Positions 16,814-25,784 of a stretch of 64,000 nucleotides of DNA are shown piece by piece. The position numbers were made by a program, and so were the translations under genes. Under the pieces are notes generated by a model that saw only the letters and a program-made list of their open reading frames with translations, was not told the DNA's origin and did no database searches. Origin of the DNA: Candidatus Pelagibacter sp. RS39 (GTDB taxonomy: Bacteria > Pseudomonadota > Alphaproteobacteria > Pelagibacterales > Pelagibacteraceae); NCBI RefSeq assembly GCF_002101315.1, contig NZ_CP020777.1:62001-126000 (forward strand), in the 5' to 3' direction. The first letter of the stretch is position 1, and every line of letters begins with the position of its first letter.

Positions 16814-19353
16814 TAGTTGATAATAAAGTTAATTAATTTATTTTCTATATATATTGTTTTTATAATTTGTTTATTATCAAGGTATTTTTTAATTTGTTCG
16901 TCCTTTTTGATATTTTCAATCAATGTTTTTTTATCAACTGATTTACTGATCGAGAAAACTTTTCTTTTTTTACCGTTTATTTGAGTAACGATATTGAATA
17001 TTTCCTGCTCGAGATATTTCTGATCTACTTCAGGCCACTCTATAGCTTCAGTTGATATTTTTAGTTTCTCAAGACATTCATTTGAAAAATGTGGAATTAT
17101 CGGATTAATAACCTTTAAAATATTTATATAATTTTTGTGAAAATTGCTTCCCCAGTCTTCTTTATTTGTGTGTTGATTTAAAAAAGAGTGAATTTTGTGA
17201 ATTGAGGCAATAGTGACATTAAAACCAAATCTGTTTAAGTCGTCACTTAATTTTTTAATTATTTGGTTTGTAAATTTTTCCAGTTCATTATCAAAGTTTG
17301 AAAATTTCTTTTTATTGTTGATAACTTTTTCGTTTAATGACCATAATTTTTGAAGAAATTTGAAAGATGCACTTATACCTGTATCAGACCATTGTATGTC
17401 TTTTTCTGGAGGGCTGTCAGACAAAATGAATAATCTAACAGCATCAGCTCCATACATCTTAATAATTTTTTCAGGATCAATAGTATTTTTTTTTGATTTT
17501 GACATCGACTCTGATGGACCAACAGTGACTTTTTCAGTTGGGTTATTATTTAGGAAATAGTTTTTGCCATCTTTGCTGAAAACATCATCGGGATAAATCC
17601 AATTATTATCTTTATCTTTATAAGTTTCGTGACAAACCATACCTTGAGTAAATAAACCTTCAAACGGTTCTTCTAATGTCGTATCTTTATTATCTAAACT
17701 TATAGCTCTCATAAAAAAACGTGAATAAAGAAGATGTAATATTGCGTGTTCAACACCACCAATATATTGATCAACAGGCATCCAGTAATCTAATTCGTTT
17801 TTATTAAATGGCTCTTTAATATTTTGTGCAGAGCAAAATCTTAAATAATACCAAGAGGAGTCTACAAAAGTATCCAATGTATCTGTTTCACGTTTACATT
17901 TTTTTCCATTTATCTCAACTTCTTTCCACTTTTCTTGGCTATCAAGCGGATTGCCGTTAGTATTAAGATTTATATCTTCTGGAAGTTTAACTGGTAAGTG
18001 ATCTTCTGGAACTTTTACTACATTATTATTTTCATCGTATGCTATCGGAATAGGACATCCCCAATACCTTTGTCTTGATATTCCCCAATCTTTTAATCTA
18101 AAATTAGTTTTTCTTTTACCTAATTTTTTATCTTCAAGAATTTTTATTGCTTCATTTATAGATTCATCTGGAACATTTAAATTATTTAAAAATTTAGAGT
18201 TTATAATTACACCAGTACCAGAATAAGCTTCATTGCCAACTTTATAAGTGTCATCTTTATCAATAGGTCTAACGACTGTTTTTATTTCAAGATCATATTT
18301 TTTTGCAAAATCAAAGTCTCGCTGGTCGTGGGCTGGACAGCCAAACACTGCACCAAAACCATAGTCCATTAAAACAAAATTAGCGAAAAAAACAGGAACT
18401 TTTGAACCTTTTTCAAATGGGTTAATAGCAGTAAGTTCGGTTTTAAATCCTATTTTTGTTGCTTGTGCAATAGACTCTTCTGTTGTTCCTGTTTTTGAAC
18501 ATTCTTTTTTAAACTTCTGAAAATCATCATTATCTTCATAATATTTGGAAAGGGGATGATCAACTGATAATGCTAAAAAGGAAAATCCAAAAAGAGTATC
18601 TGGTCTTGTTGTGTAGCATTTTATTGACTTTATGTTTTCTGAACCTTCAATTTTAAAGTCAATTTCACACCCATATGATTTACCAATCCAATTTTTTTGC
18701 ATTGTTTTAACTTTATCTGGCCAATTCTTTAAAGTTTCCAAACTATTTAATAGTTCCTCAGAAAAATGAGAAATTTTAAAAAACCATTGATTTAATTTTT
18801 TTCTTTCAACTATCGCACCGGATCTCCAACCTTTTCCATCTATAACTTGCTCATTAGCAAGCACAGTTTTGTCAATTGGATCCCAATTGACATAGCTTTC
18901 CTTTCTATAAACTAAACCTTTATCATAAAGATCTAAAAATATTTTTTGTTGATGTTTGAAGTATTCTGGTGAACATGTTGAAATTTCTCTATCCCAGTCA
19001 ATTGATAGACCCAACATTTTCAATTGAGACTTCATAACTTTAATGTTTGTTTCTGTCCAAGTTTTAGGGTTTAGATTGTTCTGTTTTGCTGCATTTTCAG
19101 CCGGCATTCCAAATGAGTCCCATCCCATTGGGTGTAGAACATTGAAACCTTTTAAAGTTTTGTATCTAGAGAGTACATCTCCGATAGTATAATTCCTGAC
19201 ATGACCCATGTGGATTTTTCCCGATGGATAAGGAAACATTTCCAAACAATAAAATTTTTTTTTATTTTTATCTATTTCTGATTTAAAAGATTTATTTTTA
19301 TCCCAAAATCTTTGCCATTTGTCTTCGACTAGCTTGAAATTATATCTTTCCAC
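16813..19353 (-). CDS. leuS: Leucyl-tRNA synthetase
   Basis: This class I synthetase charges tRNA-Leu. The HIGH-type motif is in [15 protein letters not shown] near residue 45 and the KMSKS motif is in [16 protein letters not shown] near residue 620. The CP1 editing domain is present, including [11 protein letters not shown] and the [13 protein letters not shown] region. The length of 846 residues is normal for bacterial LeuRS. It leads the leuS-lptE-holA operon. The DUF3576 gene lies upstream in the same direction. Confidence 0.97.
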   Translation of the reverse strand: MERYNFKLVEDKWQRFWDKNKSFKSEIDKNKKKFYCLEMFPYPSGKIHMGHVRNYTIGDVLSRYKTLKGFNVLHPMGWDSFGMPAENAAKQNNLNPKTWTETNIKVMKSQLKMLGLSIDWDREISTCSPEYFKHQQKIFLDLYDKGLVYRKESYVNWDPIDKTVLANEQVIDGKGWRSGAIVERKKLNQWFFKISHFSEELLNSLETLKNWPDKVKTMQKNWIGKSYGCEIDFKIEGSENIKSIKCYTTRPDTLFGFSFLALSVDHPLSKYYEDNDDFQKFKKECSKTGTTEESIAQATKIGFKTELTAINPFEKGSKVPVFFANFVLMDYGFGAVFGCPAHDQRDFDFAKKYDLEIKTVVRPIDKDDTYKVGNEAYSGTGVIINSKFLNNLNVPDESINEAIKILEDKKLGKRKTNFRLKDWGISRQRYWGCPIPIAYDENNNVVKVPEDHLPVKLPEDINLNTNGNPLDSQEKWKEVEINGKKCKRETDTLDTFVDSSWYYLRFCSAQNIKEPFNKNELDYWMPVDQYIGGVEHAILHLLYSRFFMRAISLDNKDTTLEEPFEGLFTQGMVCHETYKDKDNNWIYPDDVFSKDGKNYFLNNNPTEKVTVGPSESMSKSKKNTIDPEKIIKMYGADAVRLFILSDSPPEKDIQWSDTGISASFKFLQKLWSLNEKVINNKKKFSNFDNELEKFTNQIIKKLSDDLNRFGFNVTIASIHKIHSFLNQHTNKEDWGSNFHKNYINILKVINPIIPHFSNECLEKLKISTEAIEWPEVDQKYLEQEIFNIVTQINGKKRKVFSISKSVDKKTLIENIKKDEQIKKYLDNKQIIKTIYIENKLINFIIN

Positions 19354-19383
19354 TATTATTGAATAATTTAAATTTACTATAAT

Positions 19384-19998
19384 TTAATTTTTTTTCCTAC
19401 TATCACCTTGTTTAGGTTCTCCGATTATATAGGGGTTCTCTTTTTTATTTTTATCAATGATTTCTTTTTGATATTTTGTAGCTTTTTTAAGTATGCTCAA
19501 GTTAAGATCTGCAACTAAATCATTATTATTTTTACTAATTGAGCAATTAGTTAAATTGTCGGAACATTTTTTTAGATAAACATTTATGTCTAAAGCATCT
19601 GATCTTATTTCATTTGTTAAAAATCTAACAGAAATTTTAACAGACTCATTAGGAGAATTATTTTCACTGTACCAATCAGTGATTACTATACCACCACTAT
19701 AATTAGCAGAAGCCAAAGGCATAAAATCTAAAGTATCAAGTGTTGCACGCCACAAAGGATTTGCACTAGCAAACTCATAGTTTGTTCCCTTTTGAGAGCC
19801 ACCCATTATTCTAAAACCACGTCCCTCATTCATATTTTTTTCCACTCTTTTTCTTGGATCTGGAGGAAAGTCTTTAGCACTTACTTTTTTTGGCTTTATA
19901 GCCTCGCAACCAGTTTGTGTTATGAGGATCAATATTGAAAATAAAATTAAAATATTCCTCTTGAAAACAATCATTTTGAGCATAAACCTTATTAACAT
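19384..19998 (-). CDS. DUF3576-family lipoprotein
   Basis: The 204-residue protein has a hydrophobic signal with lipobox ITQTGC (Cys31 from the first ATG). The body includes FRIMGGSQKGTNYEFASANPLW and SGGIVITDWYSENN, which match the alphaproteobacterial DUF3576 family. Three in-frame ATGs lie at codons 1, 6 and 9. Codon 6 or 9 would give a more ordinary lipoprotein signal and 5' boundary. It sits directly upstream of leuS, a common location in Alphaproteobacteria. An envelope role is inferred from the lipobox and neighbours; no activity is known to me. Confidence 0.78.
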   Translation of the reverse strand: MLIRFMLKMIVFKRNILILFSILILITQTGCEAIKPKKVSAKDFPPDPRKRVEKNMNEGRGFRIMGGSQKGTNYEFASANPLWRATLDTLDFMPLASANYSGGIVITDWYSENNSPNESVKISVRFLTNEIRSDALDINVYLKKCSDNLTNCSISKNNNDLVADLNLSILKKATKYQKEIIDKNKKENPYIIGEPKQGDSRKKN

Positions 19999-20055
19999 AA
20001 AATCTGATGTTTAAAATTAGATTATGATTATATTACTCTTAAAGCCCTAAAATAC

Positions 20056-20076
20056 ATGCAAAAAGTGATGCAAAAA
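20056..20076. repeat. Pair of ATGCAAAAA direct repeats upstream of porin
   Basis: Two identical 9-mers (20056-20064 and 20068-20076) start 12 bases apart in the 188-base gap between the DUF3576 gene and the porin. The rest of the gap is AT-rich with several possible -10 elements (TATAAT at two places) and no small gene that I can support. The repeats could be an operator for the porin. Function is unproven. Confidence 0.35.
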
Positions 20077-20186
20077 TACAACACTGATAAAAATTTATTG
20101 TTAAAATTACACAAATATATAATTAAATGGCTGTTTTTTGCTAAATATACCCTGTTTATAATTAATTATAAAAAAGGAGTATATTT

Positions 20187-21113
20187 ATGAACAACTTAAA
20201 AAAAGTAGGATTAACTGCTTTAGCTACTACTCTTGTTTCAACAGCTTCTGTTGCTGGCGAAATGAGCGTAAGTGGTTCTGCATCTTTATCTTACACAGGT
20301 CTTAGCACCAACTCAGACGTTAACCCATGGGCTATGGGAGATAGCGTTAAGTTTAATGGTGGTGGAGACTTAGACAATGGTATGACTGTATCAGTTTACT
20401 ATGAGTTAGATGGTGGTAACTATGATGACTACAATCTAAAACTAGGTATGGGTGATATGGGTACATTATCATTCTCAGGTGCATCAAGCTCAGGAAGTGG
20501 TGTTGATAAACTTAAAGACATCGTTCCAACTGCTTACACACCAGTATACGAAGCAACAGACGCTACTGACAGTGGTTTGATTGATGCTTCAGGTAACAAC
20601 CAATCTGGTCAGTGGGGTTATGACATAACTGTAGGTAATGCAGCATTGTCAGCATCTTACAACCCAGAACCAGCAGCTGGTAAAACAGCAGAAACTGGTC
20701 TTGCAATCGTTTACAGCGGCTTAATGGATGGTTTAGAATTAAGCGCTGGTTACTTTGATGACGGTGATGAAGCAGAAAACGACACTCTAGGTATTAAATA
20801 CACTATGGGTTCAATGACTGCTGCTTACCAAATGACAAAAGTAGACTACGAAGCAACTGGATCAACTGACCAAGATGCAACACATGTTGGTATATCAATA
20901 GCTGTTAATGATCAGTTATCTGTATCAGCTGGTCAACAAAGCATCGAGTTTGACGGTACTGCAGAAGATGAGAAAAACTCAGGAGTTATGGCATCATACA
21001 CAATGGGATCTATCTCAATGGCTGGTGGTTTCAACAAACTTGAGAATAAAGGTGGATCAACTTCAGCAGCTGATGTTGAAGCTTCTATCTTTAATATCTC
21101 GTTTGCATTCTAA
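20187..21113 (+). CDS. Outer-membrane porin (SAR11 type)
   Basis: The 308-residue protein has a clear Sec signal peptide ending SVAG near residue 24. A beta-barrel-like body follows, alternating polar and hydrophobic residues, rich in Gly, Ser and Asp and poor in Lys. It ends FNISFAF, with the C-terminal Phe needed for Bam recognition. Gly- and Asp-rich motifs such as KFNGGGDLDNGMTVSVYYEL resemble Gram-negative porins. The strong AAAAAGGAG ribosome site, the less AT-biased codons and the strong terminator suggest very high expression. Substrate selectivity is unknown. Confidence 0.85.
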   Translation: MNNLKKVGLTALATTLVSTASVAGEMSVSGSASLSYTGLSTNSDVNPWAMGDSVKFNGGGDLDNGMTVSVYYELDGGNYDDYNLKLGMGDMGTLSFSGASSSGSGVDKLKDIVPTAYTPVYEATDATDSGLIDASGNNQSGQWGYDITVGNAALSASYNPEPAAGKTAETGLAIVYSGLMDGLELSAGYFDDGDEAENDTLGIKYTMGSMTAAYQMTKVDYEATGSTDQDATHVGISIAVNDQLSVSAGQQSIEFDGTAEDEKNSGVMASYTMGSISMAGGFNKLENKGGSTSAADVEASIFNISFAF

Positions 21114-21138
21114 TCATCTGATTAGTTAATTTATATTA

Positions 21139-21168
21139 AGGCCCCTAGAAATAGGGGCCTTTTTTTTT
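21139..21168 (+). terminator. Rho-independent terminator of the porin gene
   Basis: AGGCCCCTA (21139-21147) and TAGGGGCCT (21152-21160) form a perfect 9-bp GC-rich stem closed by a GAAA tetraloop and followed by eight Ts. It is the strongest terminator in the window. It separates the porin from the convergent ThiE-like gene. Confidence 0.95.
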
Positions 21169-21700
21169 ATTCAAAATAAGAAATCCCTGCAAAACCAAAA
21201 GGTTTAATCATATTAAGCTTTTTTAAATTTTTATTGTTAATACCACCCAAAGAAATATCATTCATTTTTGTAGTCGCTCTTAGTTTTAAATATCTAAAAA
21301 TATTTAATTGTTGATTTGTTTTTTTTTTAAATAAAGGAGATAAAAAAATTTCCTCAGTTTTTTGTAATTCTTTTATTTTTATTTCTTTAAGATTATGTGC
21401 TGATCCTAAAATCCTAAATTTTTTTTTTGAAGTGGTAGTTTTTAGGTTTAAATTTTTGTTAGAAGACGAGATATAAACTCCATCTGCATCCAATTTTCTA
21501 GCCAATTTGATATCATTACTGATATAAAAACATCTTTGATTTTTTTTACAGAAATCACGTAATTCAATTAAAGTCTTTATTGAGGTTTCTTTATCTTTAT
21601 TTCTCCATATAAAAGATATATTTTTATTTAAATTTATTAAGTGAGTGTAATCAAACTCATTTATAAAGTAGTATTTTTTTAAGTTATTTATATGCATCAT
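21167..21700 (-). CDS. ThiE/TenI-like (thiamine phosphate synthase family) protein
   Basis: At 177 residues this is shorter than the roughly 210 of ThiE. The C-terminal ISLGGINNKNLKKL and PFGFAGISYF match the phosphate-binding strands of the TMP-synthase/TenI barrel. KLDADGVYISSSN corresponds to the usual GADGVHLGQ region with the Gln replaced. The N-terminal strands are poorly conserved. It may be a degenerate or functionally shifted paralog rather than a full ThiE. Its start overlaps the divergent yggS-type gene by nine bases. No other thiamine gene is visible nearby. Confidence 0.6.
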   Translation of the reverse strand: MMHINNLKKYYFINEFDYTHLINLNKNISFIWRNKDKETSIKTLIELRDFCKKNQRCFYISNDIKLARKLDADGVYISSSNKNLNLKTTTSKKKFRILGSAHNLKEIKIKELQKTEEIFLSPLFKKKTNQQLNIFRYLKLRATTKMNDISLGGINNKNLKKLNMIKPFGFAGISYFE

Positions 21701-22357
21701 ACTGAAAGCAATTTAATTGAAATAAATAATAAAATTAAGAATAAAATTAATTCATTATCCTTAGATCAATATAATCCAAAAGTGATTGCTGTATCAAAAA
21801 CTTTTAAAGAGCAAGATATTTTGCCTTTATTAGATTATGGCCATCTTGATTTTGGTGAAAATAAAGTTCAAGAGGCTTTATTAAAGTGGCCCAAACTTAA
21901 AGAAAAATATAAGAACGTAAAATTACACATGTTAGGAAAGTTGCAAACAAACAAAGCTAAGTTTGCAGTTGATATCTTCGATTACATTCACTCTTTGGAT
22001 AATCTCAAGCTTGCAAATAAATTAGCAAATGAAATTCATAAAAAAAATAAAAAAATTAAAATGTTTATTCAGATTAATTTAGGTGGTGAAAAACAAAAAT
22101 CTGGAATAGAGCCTAATGATTTAGAAGTGTTTTACAAAAGTTGTTTATCATTGAAACTAGATATTGTAGGAACCATGTGTATTCCACCAGACAATCAAGA
22201 TCCAAAGTTATTCTTTAAAGAATTATTTAATTTAAATAGTAAAATTAAACTTCCTGAAATTAGTATGGGTATGACCAATGATTATTTGGGTGCTTTAGAG
22301 TATGGATCAACATATTTAAGAATTGGTACAGGTATATTTGGAAGAAGAACTAATTAA
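21692..22357 (+). CDS. PLP homeostasis protein, YggS family
   Basis: These proteins bind pyridoxal 5'-phosphate without known catalysis and buffer PLP and amino-acid pools. The 221-residue protein has IAVSKTFKEQDI near residue 30, with the PLP Lys. HLDFGENKVQEALLKW, LHMLGKLQTNK and the C-terminal ISMGMTNDYLGALEYGSTYLR region follow. All are standard family blocks. The start region overlaps the divergent ThiE-like gene, so both promoters lie inside coding DNA. The 3' end overlaps the convergent YkuD gene by eight bases. Confidence 0.92.
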   Translation: MHHTESNLIEINNKIKNKINSLSLDQYNPKVIAVSKTFKEQDILPLLDYGHLDFGENKVQEALLKWPKLKEKYKNVKLHMLGKLQTNKAKFAVDIFDYIHSLDNLKLANKLANEIHKKNKKIKMFIQINLGGEKQKSGIEPNDLEVFYKSCLSLKLDIVGTMCIPPDNQDPKLFFKELFNLNSKIKLPEISMGMTNDYLGALEYGSTYLRIGTGIFGRRTN

Positions 22358-22847
22358 TTTTAATTCTTATCTTTTTATTTATCAACTTGGCTAGAATTAA
22401 AAAATCTTTTTTACACAATGCAATACATCCCTTTGTTGGTAAGTAATTTTTTGTTAAATGTAAAAAAATAGCACTTCCTTTTAGTTTTATTGGATTTTTA
22501 TAATTATATTTTATTAAAATAAAAAAATCATACTTATGATCTTTACGGTATAATTTCTCGTGACTTATTTTAAGATTTTTTTTTATCTTTATTAATTTAT
22601 TATAAAATTTGCTGTTAGGGTCATCGCACCATCCCATATTTTTTTTAATAGATATTGATTTTAGTTTTGAAAAAGGTTTTTGTACTCTATCTGACCTGTA
22701 ATAAATATTTCCTAAATTGAATATCCCTTTTGGAGTTGTTAAATCACCCTCAACCTTTTTATTAGAAAATCCCTTTTTTCCAATACAACACTTAAATTTA
22801 AAATCATCAATTAAAAGTGTGTCTTTATTTTTGACAATAATTATCAT
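22350..22847 (-). CDS. L,D-transpeptidase-like (YkuD domain) protein
   Basis: YkuD enzymes crosslink peptidoglycan or attach lipoproteins to it through an active-site Cys. The C-terminal HLTKNYLPTKGCIAL matches the HX(n)S/TxGC(I/V)R signature with the catalytic His and Cys, and GDLTTPKGIFNLG matches the upstream TPxGxF motif. The 165-residue protein shows no signal peptide or membrane segment. That is odd for a periplasmic enzyme, although some YkuD proteins are annotated the same way. Its start lies 11 bases from the divergent winged-helix regulator. Confidence 0.78.
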   Translation of the reverse strand: MIIIVKNKDTLLIDDFKFKCCIGKKGFSNKKVEGDLTTPKGIFNLGNIYYRSDRVQKPFSKLKSISIKKNMGWCDDPNSKFYNKLIKIKKNLKISHEKLYRKDHKYDFFILIKYNYKNPIKLKGSAIFLHLTKNYLPTKGCIALCKKDFLILAKLINKKIRIKIN

Positions 22848-22858
22848 ATTTTAAAAAA

Positions 22859-23419
22859 ATGAACTCTCGAATTTTAATAATATATGAATATCAAATTTTA
22901 TACCAAATATTAAATGAAATCAGCGAAGGCTTAAATTTTGAGATTACTCAATTTAACAGTAAGGATTTAAAAGATCTAAAGTATGATCCCAAAAATAACT
23001 ATTTGATTATTTCAAAAAAAAAAATTGAAGGAATTAAGAATAGTTTAATCTTGGAAAATATACCAATTAAATTCGAAAAGCTTATTGAAATGATTAATAT
23101 AAATTTTTTAAAAAATAAATTTTCAGATCAATCATATATAAATATTGGTGAATATAATCTAGATTTAAACTCTAGAAAAATTTCTCATGGAAATAAAAGT
23201 TTAAATTTAACAGAAAGAGAAACAAATTTAATAATCTTTATCAAAGACAAAAAAAATGTAACGATTAAAGAATTGCAAAAAATGGTCTGGGATTATTCAC
23301 CAGATCTAGAAACACATACTGTTGAAACACATATTTACAGATTAAGGAAAAAAATGAAAGAAACTTTTGGAAATGAAAATTTTATCTTAAATACTAGTAA
23401 TGGTTATTCGATAGATTAG
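22859..23419 (+). CDS. OmpR-type winged-helix regulator with degenerate receiver domain
   Basis: Residues ~93-186 form a clear Trans_reg_C winged helix: YNLDLNSRKISHGNKSLNLT, then LTERETNLIIF and ETHTVETHIYRLRKKMKETFG, ending ILNTSNGYSI. The N-terminal ~85 residues have receiver-like strands. They lack the N-terminal acidic pair and the phosphoacceptor Asp: the expected site reads NNYLIISKKK. It is therefore probably not phosphorylated in the usual way. No histidine kinase is adjacent. It is divergent from the YkuD gene and convergent with the kinase gene downstream. Targets are unknown. Confidence 0.8.
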   Translation: MNSRILIIYEYQILYQILNEISEGLNFEITQFNSKDLKDLKYDPKNNYLIISKKKIEGIKNSLILENIPIKFEKLIEMININFLKNKFSDQSYINIGEYNLDLNSRKISHGNKSLNLTERETNLIIFIKDKKNVTIKELQKMVWDYSPDLETHTVETHIYRLRKKMKETFGNENFILNTSNGYSID

Positions 23420-23422
23420 TTA

Positions 23423-24349
23423 TTAAATTCTCGCACCTATTTTTTGAATAATCTTTGAGGATAATTCCGTTCCTTTGATCAAACACTCTTTAACATTTAA
23501 TTGGTTAATTACACCATGAAGATATCCTGCAGCAAATAAATCCCCAGCTCCAGTTAAATCTTTTATATTTAAATTAAATTGGGCATTTACCTCCACAACT
23601 TGATCCTTGTTTATTGAAACTGCACCTTTTTCACCCCTAGTAATTATCATATTTTTTTTAATTTCTTTTGAGAATGATACGGCTTCCTCAAATGTTTTTG
23701 CGTCAATTAAAGATAATATTTCTTGTTCGTTTGCAAAAATAATATCCAATTTATTTTTAACTAATTCCAAAAAATGTGGCTTATGTCTTTCTACACAAAA
23801 AAGATCTGATAGTGACATAGCAGCTTTTTTTGAATGAACGATAGCTTTATCAAAAGCTTTCTTTGGATCACCTTCATCCCATAAATAACCTTCCAAAAAA
23901 ACCATCTCTGAATTTTTTACATCTTCTTCTTTAATATCATTATCATTAATCTTACCAGCGGTACCAAGAAATGTGCACATTGTTCTTTCAGAGTCAGGTG
24001 TTATTAAAATTAAACAAGATCCAGTAGGTATTTCTTCTTGTTTTTTTTTATATAAATATTTTACTTTTTCTTTTTTTAAACCATTTTCATATTTTTGACC
24101 AAGTTCGTCGTCGCTAACTTTTCCAATAAATCCCACTTGATTTCCTAATTGAGATAAGCCAACTATTGAATTAGCAACAGATCCGCCTGAAATAGTTTCC
24201 TCAATTTTTAGTGATGTAAGTAATTTTTTAAATTCTCCTTCATCTATTAACTTCATAGTGCTCTTTGTTAATGAATGTTCTAATAAAAATTCATCTGATA
24301 CTTTACAGAGCACATCAACAATAGCATTTCCAATTCCTAATATTTTCAT
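23423..24349 (-). CDS. PfkB-family carbohydrate/adenosine kinase
   Basis: The 308-residue protein has both PfkB signatures: GGSVANSIVGLSQLG near residues 56-70, and DLTGAGDLFAAGYLHGV near residue 267 with the catalytic Asp. In Alphaproteobacteria this subgroup is usually annotated adenosine kinase, but sequence reading alone cannot exclude another nucleoside or sugar as substrate. It lies one base from nth, with the nth stop overlapping its ATG, so it is part of a dapB-nth-kinase run. Confidence 0.85.
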   Translation of the reverse strand: MKILGIGNAIVDVLCKVSDEFLLEHSLTKSTMKLIDEGEFKKLLTSLKIEETISGGSVANSIVGLSQLGNQVGFIGKVSDDELGQKYENGLKKEKVKYLYKKKQEEIPTGSCLILITPDSERTMCTFLGTAGKINDNDIKEEDVKNSEMVFLEGYLWDEGDPKKAFDKAIVHSKKAAMSLSDLFCVERHKPHFLELVKNKLDIIFANEQEILSLIDAKTFEEAVSFSKEIKKNMIITRGEKGAVSINKDQVVEVNAQFNLNIKDLTGAGDLFAAGYLHGVINQLNVKECLIKGTELSSKIIQKIGARI

Positions 24350-25002
24350 TAAGGTTTTTTTGCAAAAAATGGTTTTTTTCGATTAGGATAGCAAGAAGTA
24401 CAAATTTTACAACTTAATCCATAACAATCTCTTGCCTTACAATATTCTCTACCGTAATAAATTATTTGTAAATGTAATTTGTTCCAATATTTTTTAGGAA
24501 ACAATCTTTTTAAATCATTTTCTGTTTGAACAACATTTTTTCCATTTGTTAACCCCCATCTCTGGGCTAATCTATGGATGTGGGTATCAATAGGAAAAGC
24601 AGGATGACCAAAACCTTGGGACATCACTACGCTAGCAGTTTTATGTCCTACGCCTGGTAATTTTTCAAGTTCCTCAAAAGTTTTGGGTACCTTGCCCTTA
24701 TAATCTCTGACCAGTATTTTTGACAAATTGTAAATACTCTTTGCTTTAATCCTAAAAATACCGATTTTTTTAATTAAAGTTTCTATTTTTTTTCTTCCTA
24801 ATTTAACAAAGTGTTCTGGTTTATGATATTTTGGATAAATATTTTTAGTCACATTATTTACATTTACATCTGTACATTGAGCAGAAAGAAGAACAGATAT
24901 TAAAAGAGTGAATACATTCCGACTTTTGAGTGGAACTTTTATACTTGGATATGTTTTATTTAGTATCTTAAGTATTATTTTTGCTCTTTGAATTTCATTC
25001 AT
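24349..25002 (-). CDS. nth: Endonuclease III (DNA glycosylase/AP lyase)
   Basis: Nth removes oxidised pyrimidines and nicks the abasic site. The helix-hairpin-helix LEKLPGVGHKTASVVMSQ includes the catalytic Lys, and FPIDTHIHRLAQRWGL carries the catalytic Asp. The C-terminal Cys-rich segment CKARDCYGLSCKICTSC would hold the 4Fe-4S cluster, with spacing not identical to the E. coli C-x6-C-x2-C-x5-C. I chose the ATG at 25002 because it overlaps the dapB stop as TAATG. An upstream ATG at 25062 would add 20 residues inside dapB. Confidence 0.92.
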   Translation of the reverse strand: MNEIQRAKIILKILNKTYPSIKVPLKSRNVFTLLISVLLSAQCTDVNVNNVTKNIYPKYHKPEHFVKLGRKKIETLIKKIGIFRIKAKSIYNLSKILVRDYKGKVPKTFEELEKLPGVGHKTASVVMSQGFGHPAFPIDTHIHRLAQRWGLTNGKNVVQTENDLKRLFPKKYWNKLHLQIIYYGREYCKARDCYGLSCKICTSCYPNRKKPFFAKKP

Positions 25003-25784
25003 TATTTGAAATTCATTAAGTCTCTCATTGAATATAAACCAGGTTTTTTTCTTATTAACCAACTAGCAGCTGTTAGCGCACCTTCAGAGTAAAGTGCTCT
25101 ATCAAATGCTTCATGATTAAGTCTTATTATCTCTTTTCCACTGGAAAATAAAACCTCATGTTCACCAATAATTTTACCTTTTCTAACTGAATTAAAATTT
25201 ATTCTTTTTCCATAAGGAAATTTCTTTTTATTAAGATATTTTTTACCCATAATTCCATAGAAATTTTTGTTTTTTCCTATTGCGATGCCCTGACCTAACA
25301 TTAATGCTGTACCAGAAGGATGATCTTTTTTAAATTTATGATGAGCTTCAAAAACTTTACTTAGAAAATTATTACCTAGAGATTTTGATGCAATCTCAGT
25401 TAAATACATCAAAAGATTAATGCCAAGACTCATATTTCCAGCTTTGAGAATTGGAATTTTTTTTGAAATTTTTTTTATTATATTTTCCTCTTTTAAAGAA
25501 AAACCTGTAGTCCCAATTATCACTCTTTTTTTTTGTTTGGCAGCAATATTAAGAACTTCAAGTGTACATTTTGGAATTGTGAAATCTATTATAACGTCAC
25601 TTTTCTTAAAGGCTTCAGAACTATTTAATTTTGGTAAAATACCAATGATTTTTTTTCTTTGTAACTTATTTTCTGTGAGACTGTTAATTTTAAATCTTTT
25701 ATCTTTACTTGCAGATTTGATTAATTGCTGTCCCATTCTACCCAGACATCCTGTAATTGTTAAATTTATTTTTTTAGTTTTCAT
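25002..25784 (-). CDS. dapB: 4-hydroxy-tetrahydrodipicolinate reductase
   Basis: DapB makes tetrahydrodipicolinate for lysine and diaminopimelate synthesis. The N-terminal nucleotide-binding motif is GCLGRMGQQLIKSA near residues 13-26. VIIGTTGFSLKE and EAHHKFKKDHPSGTALMLG follow, the latter holding the catalytic His-His-x4-Lys stretch. The length of 260 residues is normal. It overlaps the upstream sulfotransferase gene by 11 bases and couples to nth through TAATG. Confidence 0.94.
   Translation of the reverse strand: MKTKKINLTITGCLGRMGQQLIKSASKDKRFKINSLTENKLQRKKIIGILPKLNSSEAFKKSDVIIDFTIPKCTLEVLNIAAKQKKRVIIGTTGFSLKEENIIKKISKKIPILKAGNMSLGINLLMYLTEIASKSLGNNFLSKVFEAHHKFKKDHPSGTALMLGQGIAIGKNKNFYGIMGKKYLNKKKFPYGKRINFNSVRKGKIIGEHEVLFSSGKEIIRLNHEAFDRALYSEGALTAASWLIRKKPGLYSMRDLMNFK

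Noticed and set aside
17884-17898. Possible second parS-like sequence (TGTTTCACGTTTACA) in leuS
   Set aside because: Only the left half matches TGTTTCACGT; the right half of the palindrome is lost, so ParB binding is unlikely.
20908-21129. 73-codon plus-strand frame overlapping the porin end
   Set aside because: Alternative-frame shadow of the porin; it ends in the terminator region and has no recognisable motif.
25003-25062. Longer Nth start inside dapB
   Set aside because: It would add 20 residues not typical of Nth; the ATG at 25002 overlaps the dapB stop as TAATG, the pattern used elsewhere in the window.
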